16,849 nt of DNA, taken from positions 1 to 16,849 of the forward strand of contig CAWVME010000051.1 of NCBI GenBank assembly GCA_963930325.1, in the 5' to 3' direction. Positions 7,260 to 13,908 of this stretch are shown piece by piece; the stretch's first letter is position 1; every line of letters begins with the position of its first letter. Source of the stretch: CALXJM01 sp963930325 (GTDB lineage Bacteria; Bacillota; Clostridia; TANB77; CAG-508). The notes under the pieces are model-generated. The model had not been told where the DNA came from and ran no database searches. It saw nothing but the letters and a program-made list of their open reading frames with translations. A program made the position numbers and the translations under genes.

Positions 7260-8450
7260 ATGAAAATATTTGTATTAAATTGCGGAAGTTCTTCTTTAAA
7301 ATACCAACTTATAGATATGGAAACAGAAACAGTTATGGCTAAGGGAAATTATGAGAGAATTGGAGAAAAAGAGGCTTTTCTTACTCATAAGATAGGAGAT
7401 AACAAACATGTAATTGAAAAAGAGGCTATGAACCACGATGAGGCTTTAAAGATTATAATGAGTCAGTTAACTTGCAAGGAATATGGAGTTATTAACGATT
7501 TGTCAGAAATTAATGCAATTGGGCATAGAATTGTTCATGGAGGAGAAATTTTTGACAGATCTGTTTTAGTAACAGAAGATGTTATAAAAAAAATAGAGCA
7601 GTGCGCAGAACTTGCACCACTACATAATCCAGCTGCTATTCTTGGAATTCGAGCTTGTCAGCGTGAAATGCCAAGAATAAAAATGGTAACTGTATTTGAT
7701 ACAGCATTTCATCAGACCATGCCAAAAGAAAATTATATGTATCCAATTCCTGAGAAATATTATGAAAAATATAGAATACGTAAATATGGAGCTCATGGAA
7801 CATCGCATAATTATGTAGCTAATAGGGCATCAGAACTTATGGGGAAAAACATAAAAGATTTAAAACTTGTTACTTGTCATTTAGGACAAGGAGCCAGCCT
7901 ATGTGCTGTACAAGGAGGAAAATCTGTAGATACTAGTATGGGACTTACTCCACTTGGAGGTATTGCTATGGTAACTAGAAGTGGAGATTTAGATCCATCA
8001 GTAGTAACTTATATGATGGAAAAAGAGAACATATCACCTAAAGATATGAACAATTTGTTGAATAAGCAATCTGGGCTTTCTGGCATGACAGGATTAGTAC
8101 CAGATTTTAGAGAAATAGAAAAGATTTCTGAAAATAATTCAAAAGCAAAAATGGCTGTTAACAAATTTGTTAGTATAGTAGCACAATACATTGCTAGATA
8201 TGCAGTGGTTATGGAAGGAATAGATGCTATTATTTTTACAGGAGGAATTGGTGAAAATCAAATTAATGTGAGAAAAGCAATCTGTGAAAAATTAGCTTTT
8301 ATGGGAGTCCATTTGGATGAAGAAATAAACAATATTAGAGGTGAAGAAATAAAAATTTCTAAAGACAACTCTTCAATTCAAGTATGGCTTATTCCAACAA
8401 ATGAAGAACTCATGATTGCAAAAGAAACAATGAAACTTATAGAAGAATAA
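7260..8450 (+). CDS. ackA: Acetate kinase, copy 2 (tandem paralogue)
   Basis: A 396-aa second acetate kinase that aligns with copy 1 without gaps over most of its length, including near-identical N-terminal and active-site stretches, so the pair arose by tandem duplication. The ASKHA-fold motifs are present: NCGSSSLKYQL, GHRIVHGGE with Arg90, VFDTAFHQTMP, CHLGQGAS, GGKSVDTSMG, TRSGDLDPS with Arg240, GGIGEN and PTNEEL. Unlike copy 1, the GGKS and GEN motifs are canonical, but the Gly before TRSGD is Val (residue 238), and the segment around 279-286 is less like the family consensus. It has its own ribosome site (AAAGGA, 11 bases before the ATG) and no obvious promoter, so it is either read through from pta-ackA or separately expressed. 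Acetate kinase is the best call; another short-chain acyl kinase (propionate, butyrate) is possible. Confidence 0.9.
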   Translation: MKIFVLNCGSSSLKYQLIDMETETVMAKGNYERIGEKEAFLTHKIGDNKHVIEKEAMNHDEALKIIMSQLTCKEYGVINDLSEINAIGHRIVHGGEIFDRSVLVTEDVIKKIEQCAELAPLHNPAAILGIRACQREMPRIKMVTVFDTAFHQTMPKENYMYPIPEKYYEKYRIRKYGAHGTSHNYVANRASELMGKNIKDLKLVTCHLGQGASLCAVQGGKSVDTSMGLTPLGGIAMVTRSGDLDPSVVTYMMEKENISPKDMNNLLNKQSGLSGMTGLVPDFREIEKISENNSKAKMAVNKFVSIVAQYIARYAVVMEGIDAIIFTGGIGENQINVRKAICEKLAFMGVHLDEEINNIRGEEIKISKDNSSIQVWLIPTNEELMIAKETMKLIEE

Positions 8451-8475
8451 TTTAAGAATAGAAGCATCGTTTTAC

Positions 8476-8503
8476 ACTATTATTTACATAAAAGCATAAA
8501 ATA
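8476..8503 (+). promoter_or_regulatory. Candidate sigma-K-type sporulation promoter upstream of spoVFB
   Basis: CATAAAATA at 8495-8503 fits the sigma-K -10 pattern CATANNNTA, and AC at 8476-8477 lies 17 bases upstream as the minimal -35 element. In Bacillus subtilis the spoVF genes are transcribed by sigma-K in the mother cell, which makes the match plausible. The motif is short and could occur by chance in AT-rich DNA. Confidence 0.4.
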
Positions 8504-8530
8504 TAGCAAGATAATTAAAGGAGTGATAGT

Positions 8531-9085
8531 ATGCTTCTACAGAATAAAAAGGTTATATTTGCTATAACAAATTGTATTTATCGTTTTGAAAACATTATAA
8601 TTCAAATGGAAGAGATGATTAAACAAGGAGCAATAATTACTCCTATTTTATCTTTTAATGCATGGAAAAATCCAGAAATTACAAAGTATAAAGAAGAAAT
8701 AGAAAATTTAACAAAAAATAAAATTTTAAGTGAAGAGAAAGAAATTAATAAACTAGAGAATGATATTATGATTATTGCTCCTTGTAGTGGGAATACAATT
8801 GGAAAATTGGCAGGTGGAATTCAAGATACTCCTGTTTTAAACGCTGCTAAAGCTAATTTAAAAAGAGAAAATAATATAGTGCTTGGTATTTCGACTAATG
8901 ATGGGCTAAGTAGTTCAGCTGAAAATATAGGTAAATTACTTAATAGAAGAAAATATTATTTTGTACCATTTAGACAGGATAACCCTATTACAAAGCCAAA
9001 TTCTTTACGAATGGAAGATAGATATATTTTAACTACTTTACAAGAAGCGTTAGATGGAAAGCAAATACAACCACTACTGTTATAA
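8531..9085 (+). CDS. spoVFB: Dipicolinate synthase subunit B (flavoprotein family)
   Basis: A 184-aa protein of the SpoVFB/DpaB branch of the flavoprotein (HFCD-like) family. It helps to make dipicolinic acid, the calcium-chelating spore-core compound, from a lysine-pathway intermediate in the mother cell. Recognisable blocks are VIFAITNCIYRFENI at the N-terminal nucleotide-binding edge, PCSGNTIGKLAGGIQDTPVL, AAKANLKRENNIVLGISTND and the C-terminal FVPFRQDNPITKPNSLRM followed by LQEALDGKQIQP. The length is close to the roughly 200 aa of known SpoVFB. AAAGGAG lies 7 bases before the ATG. The usual partner gene (spoVFA/dpaA) is not adjacent, unlike in Bacillus; either it is elsewhere or another protein supplies its activity, as reported for EtfA in some clostridia. 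Its presence implies a spore-former. Confidence 0.88.
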   Translation: MLLQNKKVIFAITNCIYRFENIIIQMEEMIKQGAIITPILSFNAWKNPEITKYKEEIENLTKNKILSEEKEINKLENDIMIIAPCSGNTIGKLAGGIQDTPVLNAAKANLKRENNIVLGISTNDGLSSSAENIGKLLNRRKYYFVPFRQDNPITKPNSLRMEDRYILTTLQEALDGKQIQPLLL

Positions 9086-9102
9086 AAAGGAGTGAATCTG
9101 AA

Positions 9103-9565
9103 ATGAACGTATATATGGAAAAAGCTAAGAAAGAGGCAGAAAATGGTATTGCTTTAGGAGAAGGAGGTCCGTTTGGAGCAGTTATAACTAGTGCTGATGG
9201 TAATATTATAGCAGTACGGACATAATCAAGTTTTAAAAAACAATGATCCTACGGCCCATGCAGAAATAATAGCAATTAGAGCGGCATGTAGTAAATTAAA
9301 AACATATGATTTAAGTAGTTGCATTTTATATACTTCTTGTGAACCTTGCCCTATGTGTTTATCTGCTATTATATGGGCTAATATTAAAAAAGTTTATTTT
9401 GGTTGTACTAAAAAAGATGCAGCAGAGATTGGTTTTAGGGATGACATGATTTATGAATATTTAAAAGGAAATGCAAAAGGAGTATTAAACTTAGAAACCA
9501 TGGATAGAGAAGAGTGCAAAAAAGTTTTTGAGGCTTATAAAGAGAAAAAAGGAATAATTTATTAA
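9103..9565 (+). pseudogene. Guanine/cytidine deaminase-family protein (GuaD-like), interrupted by a +1 frameshift
   Basis: The gene starts at ATG 9103 after AAAAGGAG, 17 bases behind spoVFB. The first frame encodes MEKAKKEAENGIALGEGGPF followed by GAVITSADGNIIAV, then CGG ACA TAA (9217-9225) ends it after 40 codons. Omitting C9217 gives AVGHNQVLKNNDPTAHAE, the exact deaminase continuation. The zinc-site residues follow: HAE (His and catalytic Glu) and the PCPMC cysteine pair. The tail GFRDDMIYEYLKG resembles the GuaD guanine deaminases of Firmicutes, which convert guanine to xanthine. The repaired length of about 153 aa is normal. All catalytic residues are downstream of the break, so a truncated product would be inactive. 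The lesion is the same type as in the peroxiredoxin gene. Confidence 0.85.
9214..9225 (+). other. Frameshift site GTA CGG ACA TAA in the deaminase gene
   Basis: The in-frame codons GTA CGG ACA TAA end the frame. Reading GTA, skipping C9217 and continuing GGA CAT AAT gives Val-Gly-His-Asn, the expected deaminase sequence. It is the second of only two in-frame CGG codons in the window. Confidence 0.7.
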
Positions 9566-9590
9566 AACGAACATTTTTTTGTAAAAACTA

Positions 9591-9619
9591 TTGACAATAA
9601 ACATTAGTTCGCTTATAAT
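9591..9619 (+). promoter_or_regulatory. Consensus sigma-A promoter with LexA-box-like operator in the spacer
   Basis: TTGACA (9591-9596) and TATAAT (9614-9619) are both perfect and spaced by 17 bases. The spacer holds AAACATTAGTTCG (9599-9611), close to the Firmicutes SOS box CGAAC-N4-GTTCG with a perfect right half. A second half-match, CGAACAT, begins at 9568. A perfect promoter covered by a repressor site fits strong, SOS-inducible expression of the downstream gene. Confidence 0.6.
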
Positions 9620-9653
9620 TATCTCATGAACAAGTAAAGTTGGAGGTAATTAT

Positions 9654-9956
9654 ATGAAATTAAAAATTGTAAATAGAAAAAAATTCATAAGAAGTATGAT
9701 AATTATGGGGAGCGTTATTTTTTTAATAGTATTTATTATAGGAAATAAAGCGCAGTCTCATGGAGACATAAACTACATGTCGATTTATGTAAAAGATGGA
9801 GATACACTTTGGTCTATTGCAGAAACATTGCAAAGAGAAAACGAATATTATAATGGGAAAGATATAAGATATATTATTAACAATATTAAAAATTTAAATC
9901 AATTAAGCAGTAGTTCATTGCTAAGAGGACAAAAGCTTTTGATAGCTACTATGTAA
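9654..9956 (+). CDS. Membrane-anchored LysM protein resembling the SOS cell-division inhibitor YneA
   Basis: A 100-aa protein with a short basic N-terminus, a single membrane segment at about residues 14-31 and an extracytoplasmic LysM domain at about 44-99 (YVKDGDTLWSIAETL, then a C-terminal LRGQKLLIATM). Size and architecture match YneA of Bacillus subtilis (about 105 aa), which is induced by DNA damage and delays division at the septum. The promoter contains a LexA-box-like site, which supports this role, although lexA itself is not in the window. GGAGG sits 7 bases before the ATG. A shared hairpin separates it from the convergent recombinase gene. Other small LysM proteins (cell-wall binding) cannot be excluded, so no symbol is assigned. 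Confidence 0.75.
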   Translation: MKLKIVNRKKFIRSMIIMGSVIFLIVFIIGNKAQSHGDINYMSIYVKDGDTLWSIAETLQRENEYYNGKDIRYIINNIKNLNQLSSSSLLRGQKLLIATM

Positions 9957-10011
9957 AAAAGATGGGGCATGTTTAAAACAATTTTTATTATTTAAACATA
10001 CCTCATCTTTT
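9957..10011. terminator. Bidirectional terminator between convergent genes
   Basis: Bases 9957-9977 pair with 9991-10011 as a 21-bp stem with two G-T type pairs; the A-run on the left and T-run on the right let it work on both strands. It lies directly after the LysM gene stop and abuts the recombinase stop. Confidence 0.8.
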
Positions 10012-10985
10012 TAGACATTAGCCAGAGGATTGCTTTCTACAGCATTTCTTACTTGTGTATTTTCAACATGTGTATAAATTTCTGTGGTAGAAATACTTTC
10101 ATGCCCTAAAAGTTCTTGTAGGGCTCGAATATCTACATTTCCATACTGATACATTAAAGTTGCCGCTGTATGACGCAATTTATGAACAGAATATTTATTT
10201 GTATCTAATCCAGCTCGTTTTAATTCTTGCTTTACAATATATTGCACAGTTCTGTTGCTAATACGTTCTCGACGTTCACTTAAAAACAAAGCATCTTTAG
10301 AATTAGATTTAATAGCAATTTTAGGACGAACTTTCAGATAGTCGTTAATTGAATTAATGCAAGCTTTATTTAAATAAATAGTGCGTTCTTTATTTCCTTT
10401 CCCAATAACATTCAATTTACAATCGCTAAAGTTGATGTCCTTAATATTGATATTTACAAGTTCTGATAAACGCATACCACAATTTAAAAACAAGGTAATA
10501 ATTGCATAATCTCTTTCGGGATTTCTTGCATCTTCATCAGAAGCAACTTTTAATAATTTTTTGCTATCTTCTAATGACAAATATTTTGGCATGCGCTTTT
10601 CTAATTTTGGAGTCTCTAAATTTTGAGCAGGATTTATTTCAATTAATTTTGCTTTTTGTGATAAATAATTGAAGAAAACTCGAATACTGGAAGCTTTTCT
10701 AGCGCGTGTAGCAGGTTTGCTTTTTAAATCAATTGCCATATAAGAAATATAACTATGAATATCTTCTAATGTTACTTTTTTTATTGTGTCAATAGTTAAA
10801 TCTGATATGGCAATTTTAGAAAAATCATGTGTTTTTGTTAGTTTAAAATGAATTTTTAAGAATTTTAAAAAGTTAGCCAAATCATAATTATATTCTTTAA
10901 TTGTATTAGGCGATTTATTTAAAATTGTAATTGCATAATCTAAAAAAGCATTCAAAAAGTCTGGGTTATTAGCTCTATCTATCAT
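10011..10985 (-). CDS. Tyrosine recombinase of the XerC/XerD family
   Basis: A 324-aa tyrosine recombinase with an N-terminal SAM-like DNA-binding domain (about 8-110) and a C-terminal catalytic domain. The full catalytic set is visible: Arg172 in GMRLSEL, Lys197 in GKGNKERTIYL, His268 and Arg271 in HKLRH, His295 in LGHESI, and the nucleophile Tyr304 in IYTH. Xer proteins resolve chromosome dimers at dif sites near the replication terminus; related enzymes integrate mobile elements. The length is slightly above the roughly 300 aa of housekeeping XerC/D, and no excisionase, attachment repeats or phage genes were found nearby. This favours a chromosomal Xer-like enzyme over an element integrase. 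GGGAG precedes the start, with a good promoter further upstream. Confidence 0.88.
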   Translation of the reverse strand: MIDRANNPDFLNAFLDYAITILNKSPNTIKEYNYDLANFLKFLKIHFKLTKTHDFSKIAISDLTIDTIKKVTLEDIHSYISYMAIDLKSKPATRARKASSIRVFFNYLSQKAKLIEINPAQNLETPKLEKRMPKYLSLEDSKKLLKVASDEDARNPERDYAIITLFLNCGMRLSELVNINIKDINFSDCKLNVIGKGNKERTIYLNKACINSINDYLKVRPKIAIKSNSKDALFLSERRERISNRTVQYIVKQELKRAGLDTNKYSVHKLRHTAATLMYQYGNVDIRALQELLGHESISTTEIYTHVENTQVRNAVESNPLANV

Positions 10986-11012
10986 TTTTACATGCTCCCT
11001 TCATTTTCTTAT

Positions 11013-11041
11013 ATGATATCAATAATAAAATTATAAGTCAA
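11013..11041 (-). promoter_or_regulatory. Promoter of the recombinase gene
   Basis: On the minus strand TTGACT (11041-11036) and TATCAT (11018-11013) are spaced by 17 bases, 28 bases upstream of the recombinase start. Confidence 0.5.
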
Positions 11042-11088
11042 ATGGTGAGTTCCATACTGAAAAAATTATTCAATCATTTGATGGTTAG

Positions 11089-11117
11089 TTGATAATTATT
11101 TGACTGTATGATATTAT
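11089..11117 (+). promoter_or_regulatory. Promoter of the 11.3-13.9 kb gene set
   Basis: TTGATA (11089-11094) and TATTAT (11112-11117) are spaced by 17 bases. Transcription would start near 11124 and give a leader of over 200 bases before the first gene at 11347. Confidence 0.45.
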
Positions 11118-11346
11118 ATTTGTAGCAAAATTGTTAAAGAGAAACTATGTTTAACTAATAAAAATAAAATAATTTACGATGTTTTAATAAGAAGAGTACA
11201 AAAAACAAAAGAAAAGAGAGAGGAGATTATAATGCTATTCACTATTTTGTTAATAATGTAATAATAAGTACGATAATAAAAGAAACCTTTACGAAGGATA
11301 ACATGGGAGAAAGTATAGTTTTAAATATAAAAAGGAGTATATTAAA

Positions 11347-11676
11347 ATGGATGAATTTAAAGTTATTGTTGTTATGAATGAAGCTATGCTAAAATTATTA
11401 AAAGACAAAAATGATAATTATGAAGAAAATTTGAAAATAAAAAGATGCTTAGAGGATGAAACTATTTTTTTTAAAATTAATAAATTAGAAGCTTATAAGA
11501 TTTTGCAAAACGTTGGAGTAAAACAAGAAATTTTGGAAGAAGTATATAAAAAGCTCACTTCTCCAAATGTGTTTTATGACCTATTAAATAGAGGCAAAAT
11601 AAATGTAAATGATGATAAGATAATTATAAAGTATAGTGCTTATAATCCAGATGATTTATTCAAAAAAAGAAATTAA
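11347..11676 (+). CDS. Hypothetical protein, 109 aa, upstream of the tandem Cys-His-Asp paralogues
   Basis: I do not recognise this family. The protein is small, charged and probably cytosolic, with no membrane segment or signal peptide. Predicted order: a beta strand (FKVIVVM), a Lys/Asp/Glu-rich helical middle with a YKILQNVG segment, then a helix and a closing strand (DKIIIKY). AAAAGGAG is placed 10 bases before the ATG. The next gene starts 44 bases after its stop, with no terminator between, so it is probably cotranscribed with the two large paralogues and could be a partner, regulator or antagonist of them. That role is inference from position only. Base composition is like its neighbours. 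Confidence 0.65.
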   Translation: MDEFKVIVVMNEAMLKLLKDKNDNYEENLKIKRCLEDETIFFKINKLEAYKILQNVGVKQEILEEVYKKLTSPNVFYDLLNRGKINVNDDKIIIKYSAYNPDDLFKKRN

Positions 11677-11719
11677 AGATTTAATACAGTAAAAATATTA
11701 ATAATAGGAGGAGTTTTTA

Positions 11720-12733
11720 ATGAAAGATGAGTATATAAAAAGCTTTTATAATGAATTAAATCAGGTTTTAGAAGAAGATTACAAAATAATATTAGAACCA
11801 GGTCGAGACCTTACGGATGAGTGGATTGAATATGATCAAGTAAGATGGGAGTTAGAAGAACCAATTCAAAGTTTGGTAGAATCATTATCAAAAGAAAATA
11901 CATTATGCCTTGAAGACAAAATTCTAAATATTTATAAATACATATGCTTAAATTATATATATGATGATAATGTATTATATTTTTTTAGAAAAGATACAAG
12001 CGACCCGGAAAATGTAAAATACATTGCTGTAGATTGGTATGGAAGAATAGTTGACGAAAAATGGAAAGAAAACCGAAAAAAGCATAATAGAAGGGTATGC
12101 TATGAATTTGCTAGGCTTTATGCTAAAGCAATAAATGAATTGTTAAGTGAAAGTGATAATTTGGAAGCATTTATGGTTGGAGATAAAGAGAATTTACATT
12201 ATTTCGTAGGGCTAGCAGGTAATGAGTACAGTATTATTTTAGATTTAGATGATTTTAATAATATAAAGGATCTTACAAGACTGAAACTAGGTTTAACAAT
12301 TAACGGAATAAAAATATTAAGAGATAATTCCGGAAAATTTCAGAAAGCTATTGACAAATTCAATAAAGATAGACTATATGAATTGCCCAAAATTGAGAAA
12401 GTAAAAGAAAAACTAGAAGGAAAAGAATTTGTTAAATATTTTAATAGCGTTATAGATATATTGAAGGAATATAACATTGACTCACAAGGCTTTTTTGAAT
12501 ATATGCGAGCAATAATTGAAAACGAAGAAATTGAAATAGAAAAAATATGGAAAGAAGTTAAAGACTCTAATGAAAAGAGATATATAAGATGCTTGACTTT
12601 TGACTTTGATTCTAAAACTTATTTACTTGATAGTGTTGATAAAACATTAAACATGATTGATAAAGAAAAACTAGATAAAGAAATTTTCATATTTAGACCT
12701 GAAGATAATGAATATCTTTACTATGGAGGATAA
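11720..12733 (+). CDS. Unknown protein with transglutaminase/papain-like Cys-His-Asp spacing, paralogue 1
   Basis: A 337-aa soluble protein without signal peptide; I do not recognise a named family. It is a full-length paralogue of the next gene. Conserved blocks between the two are YDDNV (81-85), DWYGR (105-109), HNRRVCYE (122-129), HYFVGL (160-165), LDxDDFNNIKDLTR (174-187) and, in a separate C-terminal part, IDSQGFFEYM (253-262) and RYIRCL (287-292). Cys127, His160 and Asp175 are spaced 33 and 15 residues apart, as in transglutaminase-like cysteine enzymes, where Cys is the nucleophile on the first helix and His and Asp sit on adjacent strands. This suggests a peptidase, transglutaminase or amidase activity. 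The ribosome site AGGAGG sits 8 bases before the ATG. The catalytic reading is inference; the paralogy is directly visible. Confidence 0.75.
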   Translation: MKDEYIKSFYNELNQVLEEDYKIILEPGRDLTDEWIEYDQVRWELEEPIQSLVESLSKENTLCLEDKILNIYKYICLNYIYDDNVLYFFRKDTSDPENVKYIAVDWYGRIVDEKWKENRKKHNRRVCYEFARLYAKAINELLSESDNLEAFMVGDKENLHYFVGLAGNEYSIILDLDDFNNIKDLTRLKLGLTINGIKILRDNSGKFQKAIDKFNKDRLYELPKIEKVKEKLEGKEFVKYFNSVIDILKEYNIDSQGFFEYMRAIIENEEIEIEKIWKEVKDSNEKRYIRCLTFDFDSKTYLLDSVDKTLNMIDKEKLDKEIFIFRPEDNEYLYYGG

Positions 12734-12791
12734 TTTTGTATAATATATATTAAATAATGTAAAACTGACAGTTGGATGAGGTGATACAAAA

Positions 12792-13895
12792 ATGAGTATA
12801 AATATATCTAAACTTATTAAATTAAATGATTTAGCAAGTGTATCTTTCCGAAGAAGGCATATAATTGTATTAAATCCAGAAGAGAAGCATGGAAATATAG
12901 AGAATTTAAATTCCAACATAATATATGATAAAGCTGATTGGAAAATTCCTGAGAAATTTCGTGGAATGATTGATGAATTTTCTCAAAATAGCCAATTGAG
13001 TGATGAATATAAAATTTTAACAATTTTTGAAAGATTATGCAAAGAATATGTATATGATGATAATGTAATATCTTATATACAAAAAATTGATGATGAATCA
13101 TACAATTTGCCTGATTGGTATGGAAGAGATGTTGGAAAAGAATGGGAAGAAAAGAGAAAAGAACATAATAGAAGAGTTTGTTATGAAGTGTCTAGATATC
13201 TTGCAAAGGCTCTTACGGAATTATTCAAAAACAATGATGATGTTGATGTTTGTATACTTTGGAACAAGGGGCTTACACATTATTTCGTGGGACTAACTAA
13301 TAGTAAATATAGTATAACTCTAGATTCAGATGATTTTAATAATATAAAGGATCTTACAAGGATAAAAACAGGATTAACTGCTCAAGGAATAGTGATTTTA
13401 GATGATAACGATGGAGAATTTAAAAGTGCACTTGATAGATTTAACGAAAATAGAAGCAAAGAAGCCATAAAAAGTATAGAAAGTCAAATTCTTAATAATC
13501 AATCTACTTCAAGTTCAGGCGAAGAAGGAAAAAATTCTGACTTGACAGATGAATCTGAAAATATTCTTTTTTTACAGAACGCAATAGAAATATTGAAAGA
13601 AAAATATGGTATCGATTCACAAGGGTTATTTGAATATATGAAGGAAATAGTGGATATTAAATTGGGACCAGAGTCAAGAAAAAAGATATGGAAAAAATTA
13701 AGAGGAGACAACAATAAATCGATAAGATATATACGATGTTTACTTTTAGATATGAATAGCCAAAAATATGTACTTGATGTTGACCAAATGGTTCTACGAG
13801 AATTTGATGAAGAGGAATTTAAAAGAGAAGACCCAGACTTTATTCAGTATAAAGAACTATCGCGTGATTGGGGTGAACCTTATGACGGTTCATAA
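12792..13895 (+). CDS. Unknown protein with transglutaminase/papain-like Cys-His-Asp spacing, paralogue 2
   Basis: A 367-aa soluble protein, tandem paralogue of the preceding gene from which it is separated by 58 bases. The candidate triad is Cys130, His163 and Asp178, with spacing identical to paralogue 1 (33 and 15). The region HNRRVCYE to GLTxxGI is the best conserved, and 33 identical bases (12247-12279 and 13328-13360) cover the NNIKDLT motif. The two differ at the N-terminus and by a Ser/Glu/Asn-rich low-complexity linker at about 230-256 here, which joins the catalytic-like part to the shared C-terminal domain (IDSQGLFEYM, RYIRCL). GAGGTGA precedes the ATG. No toxin-export signal, membrane segment or repeat domain is present, so a cytosolic site of action is likely. 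The function is unknown. Confidence 0.75.
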   Translation: MSINISKLIKLNDLASVSFRRRHIIVLNPEEKHGNIENLNSNIIYDKADWKIPEKFRGMIDEFSQNSQLSDEYKILTIFERLCKEYVYDDNVISYIQKIDDESYNLPDWYGRDVGKEWEEKRKEHNRRVCYEVSRYLAKALTELFKNNDDVDVCILWNKGLTHYFVGLTNSKYSITLDSDDFNNIKDLTRIKTGLTAQGIVILDDNDGEFKSALDRFNENRSKEAIKSIESQILNNQSTSSSGEEGKNSDLTDESENILFLQNAIEILKEKYGIDSQGLFEYMKEIVDIKLGPESRKKIWKKLRGDNNKSIRYIRCLLLDMNSQKYVLDVDQMVLREFDEEEFKREDPDFIQYKELSRDWGEPYDGS

Positions 13896-13908
13896 ATTAT
13901 AATATAAA

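Larger units (their letters stand above)
10986..11346. other. Intergenic region with divergent promoters and a long leader
   Basis: About 360 bases without a sizeable gene. It holds the recombinase promoter on the minus strand, a plus-strand promoter at 11089-11117, and inverted octamers AGTCAAAT (11036-11043) and ATTTGACT (11097-11104), which include the minus-strand -35 element and lie between the plus-strand elements. A tiny ORF of 9 codons (11232-11261, peptide MLFTILLIM) has a strong AGAGGAG site and could be a leader peptide or a gene remnant. No tRNA or riboswitch fold was recognised. Confidence 0.4.

Noticed and set aside
9353..9565. Independent 70-aa protein starting inside the deaminase
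   Set aside because: Its ATG is the Met of the PCPMC zinc motif; it is the 3' part of the frameshifted deaminase.
12817..13101. 94-aa minus-strand ORF inside paralogue 2
   Set aside because: Shadow of the plus-strand gene; its composition follows the complement of Asp/Glu/Lys codons.
10011..13895. Integrative element bounded by the recombinase
   Set aside because: No attachment-site repeats, tRNA target, excisionase or mobilisation genes were found, and the recombinase looks like a chromosomal Xer enzyme.
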